A stretch of DNA of 64,000 nucleotides from Adiantum capillus-veneris (lineage: Eukaryota; Streptophyta; Polypodiopsida; Polypodiales; Pteridaceae). The notes under the pieces are model-generated. The model ran no database searches, was not told the DNA's origin, and worked only from the letters and a program-made list of their open reading frames with translations. The translations under genes were made by a program, and so were the position numbers. The stretch is taken from positions 12,296,648 to 12,360,647 of the forward strand of contig CM043969.1 of the NCBI GenBank assembly GCA_014529385.2. Reading direction: 5' to 3'. Below are positions 60,650 to 64,000 of this stretch, piece after piece (the first letter of the stretch is position 1; each line of letters begins with the position of its first letter).

Positions 60650-62600
60650 GTGGACGAGCTCCTACAGTTTCATGGATTTCCTAATGAGGATACACATACT
60701 TTTAATGAAAAATTGGAAGTCAATTGCTTATTGCAAAATATACTACACCAAGCTATATTGTTGCGTCTATTGCAATACAGTTTATAGGATGAGGTAAAAG
60801 TTTGGTTACACAATCATGAAGAGTTGATGCAGGCACAAACTCCAAGGGTATTTTTGGACTACAATTGTGTGAAGCAAGCTTTCCATGCACAATACAGATC
60901 CATTGAAGTACCTGATGAAGTTGACATGAAATTCTGGGATACACTCAAAAGAGTAATCAGAGTGTTGATGATTTTGTCATGCAGTTCACCCGTTTATAAG
61001 ATAAATGGGCCCGAGTTGGGAAATGAAATCCCTCCATCTATGTTAAAGAAGGACCATTTCATGGAAAACTTAAAAGAAAGTCTGAAGTTCAAATTTGAGT
61101 TGAAAAGGCCCACCACTTTCAATGAAGCAGTCACTATCGCCAGAGAGAAAGAATGGAAGGCTCAAAGACTTAATATATGAGTATGGGAAAGTGGTCCTTG
61201 TGCAAAGTAATGGTGGTCAAAAGGAAGAAAATCAAGCAGAGGCTGGAGCCCAACCTGCTCAAAGGGTTGATAATACTGAACAATTACAGCGAAATATGCA
61301 AGATATGATGACCATGATGCAAGAATTTTGAATCAGTGTTCTTGGAGGTGGAGGTGGAGGTGGAGGTGGTCGTGGTCATGGTTGTGGTAGAGGGATGGCT
61401 CATGCATGTGAAGCTCAGCCTAATGCTAATGTGGCTCATGGACAAGGCGTCTTTGAGCCGCAGAGGAGGTTCATTCCTAATTGTTATAATTGTTGTGAAC
61501 TTGGTCACATCAGCACTTATTGTTCAAAGCCAACAAAGATGGGAGGTTATTTGTTCCCCACTCCCTCAGTAGATTCCTAATAGGGCTAATGATTATGCAT
61601 TGGATATACGGGGAGATCAAGGTACTAATTGAACAGGAAAATCAGGCCTCAACCTATGGTGGTCATGTGGGTATTGTGCACGTAGAAAATAAAGAAGCAT
61701 ATGTGCTGCCCACCGTGGGCAAAAGAGAAAGGGAAGGCTATGCTGCTCCTGGTCCTAGCAAAAAGAAAGGGAAAGAGGAAGAGGGTGAAGATGAAAAATC
61801 CAAGAGGAAGAGAAGACCTCATAGACGATTTGAAGTGGTAGATTTACCTTTGGGAGAAGGCCAAACATCTTATAGTTTAAAGGAAGACCTGATTGGGAGG
61901 AAAGTAGATTGTACTTTTGGACAGTTGATGAATATGGTGCCCAAACTCAAGAGGGAGTGGAAGTCATTAGTGAATATAGAGAAAGATCCGAAGCATGCAC
62001 AAGTCAGAGTGTTGGCTGCAGGAGAGTTACCCGAAATTTGTCATGTGGTGAACGCTTGGCACAAAATGTGGACATGGGAGAGGCCTACATTGATGGAGGT
62101 GTTCAAGTTTGTGTGATCACACAGTCATGTGTCGAGAGACTAGGTCTCATTACAAGCGAAAGCTCCAGGTTTCGGATTCGACTAGCAAACCATGCCAAAG
62201 TGAAGTGTTTAGGGATGATTAAGAATTTGGAAGCTGAAGTATTTAATGTGAAGGTTATAGTAAACTTTCATGTTATGCCATCTCGCCTGGGAGCTTTTCG
62301 TCTCATTTTGGGATGACCTTGGTTGAGAGCTATTAGTGCTATGCAAGATTGGGGAAAGGGCACAATCTGTGTGTATAGCAGGAAGGGTGAAAAAAGGGTG
62401 TTTGATATGACTACCAAGCAACATATGGCACTAGAAGATGTGAGTGAGAATGATGACTTTAAAGTTTCCAGTAAGGACAGTGCTAAAGATTTAGAAAGTA
62501 GCTCTGCTTCCAGTTCTAGTGTGATGAGGGTGAAGTGTCATTCTTGTTGTTGGATGGGGAGAAGAGGGAAGTGGATGAAATGTTGCAAGTGTCAAGGAAT
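60650..62600 (+). pseudogene. Gypsy-5 gag and protease region
   Basis: Gag-like helical region (KFELKRPTTFNEAVTIAREKEW). A Gly-rich tract near 61340 and a CCHC knuckle follow (CYNCCELGHISTYC). A basic segment (KRKRRPHRRFEVVDLPLGEG) precedes a protease with DGGVQVCV and HVMPSRLGAFRLILG. The layout matches Gypsy-1. Broken in several places. Confidence 0.8.
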
Positions 62601-62879
62601 ATAAATGCTTCAACCCATTTAGATTAACTTGAGGAGTTGATGCAACCTAAATAGAAATTTCCACTGAAGAAAGAATTGATTCAAAATATGCTGCGTGCTG
62701 ATATGACACAAGGAGAAAGAAGGGAGTATTTAACAATGTTGGACAGGTTTCTAGATCTTTTCATCACTTCATACAAGGAAATAAGGGGTTTTGTTGTGGA
62801 TCCTATAAATATCGAGCTGGTTGAAGGGGTAAAGCCAATACGACAGAAATAAAGAAGGATGGGTAAGGAGCAATTAAAT

Positions 62880-64000
62880 GCCAAATTAGAGAAATGGATA
62901 AACTCTTGAATGCAGGGTTCATTGTGCCAGTTGATAATGTTGAATGGGTGAGCCCTGTAGTGGTCACTCCAAAGAAAGATGGGCGTTAAAGAGTTTATGT
63001 TGATTACAAGCCATTAAATGCAATGACCAAGAAAGATCCTTACCCTTTTCCTTTCATTGATTAACTTTTAGATGCAGTGGCTCGCTTTGAAAGATACAGT
63101 GTCTGTGATGGTTATTCAGGATATTTTTAGCTTATCCTTGCTCTTGAAGACCGAAAAAAGACTACTTTTATCACGCATTGGGGTTGTTTATGCCTTTGCT
63201 GCCTTCCTTTTGGGTTGACAAATGGGCCTGGAGCTTTTGAAAGAAAAGCAGATTGGGTCCTTATCCCATTCCTTGGGAAGTTTGTCAAAGGATTCATATA
63301 TGATTTTTGTGTATACAGTTCAAGGAAAGAGCATGTTCAAAGCTTGAAATGACTTTTGCAAGGTATGATGAATGCGGGGGTCAGTTGAACCCTAAGAAAT
63401 GTCATTTGGCGCAGCCAAGGGCAAAGCTTCTTGGACATGTGATTTCAAAAAATGGGATTGAAGCAAATCAAGAGAAAGTGGAGGCTCTGTTGTTGCTGTC
63501 ATCTCCAAAAGATACCAGATAGTTGGACACTTTCATACAAAAAATTAAATATATGTCTCGTTTCGTACCTTTGGCATACAACTATTGTATCCATTGCAAC
63601 AAGCAGTTAAGAATGATCCCTTGGAGTGGTCTCGTGATTGTGACGATGTTTTTGACATGGTCAAAAAGGTTTTGAGTACACTACCCATTATGCAAGCTCC
63701 TGACTAGAAAAAGAGTTTTATGTTAACCCATTAGTGGGAGATGATGCCATTGGGGCCATGTTATTGCAAAAGGGGAAGGAATCTCAATATATGAAGCCTG
63801 TTCATTATGCTAACAGAGTGAAAACTCCTCATGAAAGAGATTTCTCTTAATTGAATTGGTGATGACTAGTGTGGTTTGTGCTTGCAGACGATTCAGAAAC
63901 TACTTACTGCAAAAATCATTTACCTTTCTCACCAGTTATTCATTGCTTCCCCAGATGTTCAATAATTCAAATATATCAAAAAAAGTGATGAGATGCATTA
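62880..64000 (+). pseudogene. Gypsy-5 RT and RNase H region (runs off the window)
   Basis: RT boxes include WVSPVVVTPKKDG, VDYKPLNAMTKKDPYPFPF and RYSVCDGYSGYF. The thumb reads GGQLNPKKCHLAQPRAKLLGHV. RNase H begins near 63700 with DDAIGAMLLQKGK-like text. Fossil, with several breaks. Confidence 0.85.

Larger units (their letters stand above)
58955..64000 (+). mobile_element. Gypsy-5: Ty3/gypsy element cut by the window edge
   Basis: Plus-strand element. 5' LTR 58955-60331, then a primer site TGGTGCCCGC at about 60338. Gag-like region about 60650-61320, zinc knuckle CYNCCELGHISTYC near 61480, protease near 62080-62320 (MGEAYIDGGVQVCV), RT about 62880-63520, and RNase H up to the edge. The LTR family is that of Gypsy-4, in opposite orientation. 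Clearly degraded, with around ten breaks. Confidence 0.88.

Overview
The window looks like intergenic DNA from a large, repeat-rich land-plant genome. Evidence: several Ty3/gypsy elements, a Ty1/copia remnant, a plant-type CACTA element with TNP2/DUF4218/DUF4216 and Transposase_24 genes, a BED/DUF659/hATC hAT, and very long (CT)n, (GA)n and (GT)n tracts. I found no ordinary host gene. A non-seed plant such as a fern is my guess only; the species cannot be read from the sequence.

Layout. 0-6.7 kb: microsatellites, a clean 725-bp TIR element with an 8-bp target duplication (1270-1994), two LTR-like pieces, and unassigned DNA. 6.7-14.2 kb: a nearly whole gypsy element on the minus strand with two about 1.03-kb LTRs that differ by about 3% (Gypsy-1). 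14.4-20.6 kb: an older, eroded minus-strand gypsy with a tRNA-Asp-type primer site (Gypsy-2). 20.6-23.8 kb: a plus-strand gypsy remnant (Gypsy-3). 26.0-28.6 kb: the 3' end of a copia element. 29.05-30.26 kb and 54.96-56.94 kb: the two halves of a minus-strand gypsy (Gypsy-4), split by a 24.6-kb CACTA transposon. 56.9-58.95 kb: unassigned. 58.96 kb to the end: a plus-strand gypsy of the same LTR family (Gypsy-5), cut by the window edge.

The notable part is 30.37-54.96 kb, a nest of DNA transposons. The outer CACTA element has 13-bp termini CACTACAAGAGGT, subterminal TAGCGACGC repeats, and TNPD-like and TNPA-like genes on the minus strand. Inside it sits an 8.2-kb hAT (30741-38954; perfect 8-bp duplication AATATAAC) carrying a hAT transposase, a complete protein-kinase gene, and a coiled-coil protein ending in a RING-like finger. 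Splitting the CACTA TNP2 coding sequence is a 9.9-kb element (43895-53797) with about 33-bp terminal inverted repeats and a 4-5-bp duplication (TCAT/G). I call it element X. It carries a DDE-like transposase that I cannot place in a standard plant superfamily, a second coiled-coil plus RING-like protein, an FCP1/NIF-type HAD-phosphatase-like protein, and two arrays of palindromic minisatellites.

Insertion order follows from the nesting: Gypsy-4 first, then CACTA, then the hAT and X independently. Two unrelated transposons in one nest both carry a coiled-coil/RING-like accessory gene, plus one signalling-type enzyme each (a kinase in the hAT, a phosphatase-like protein in X). That shared cargo is the best candidate for something undescribed. 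Most coding sequences in the hAT and X are interrupted mainly by in-frame stop codons rather than frameshifts, suggesting recent decay.
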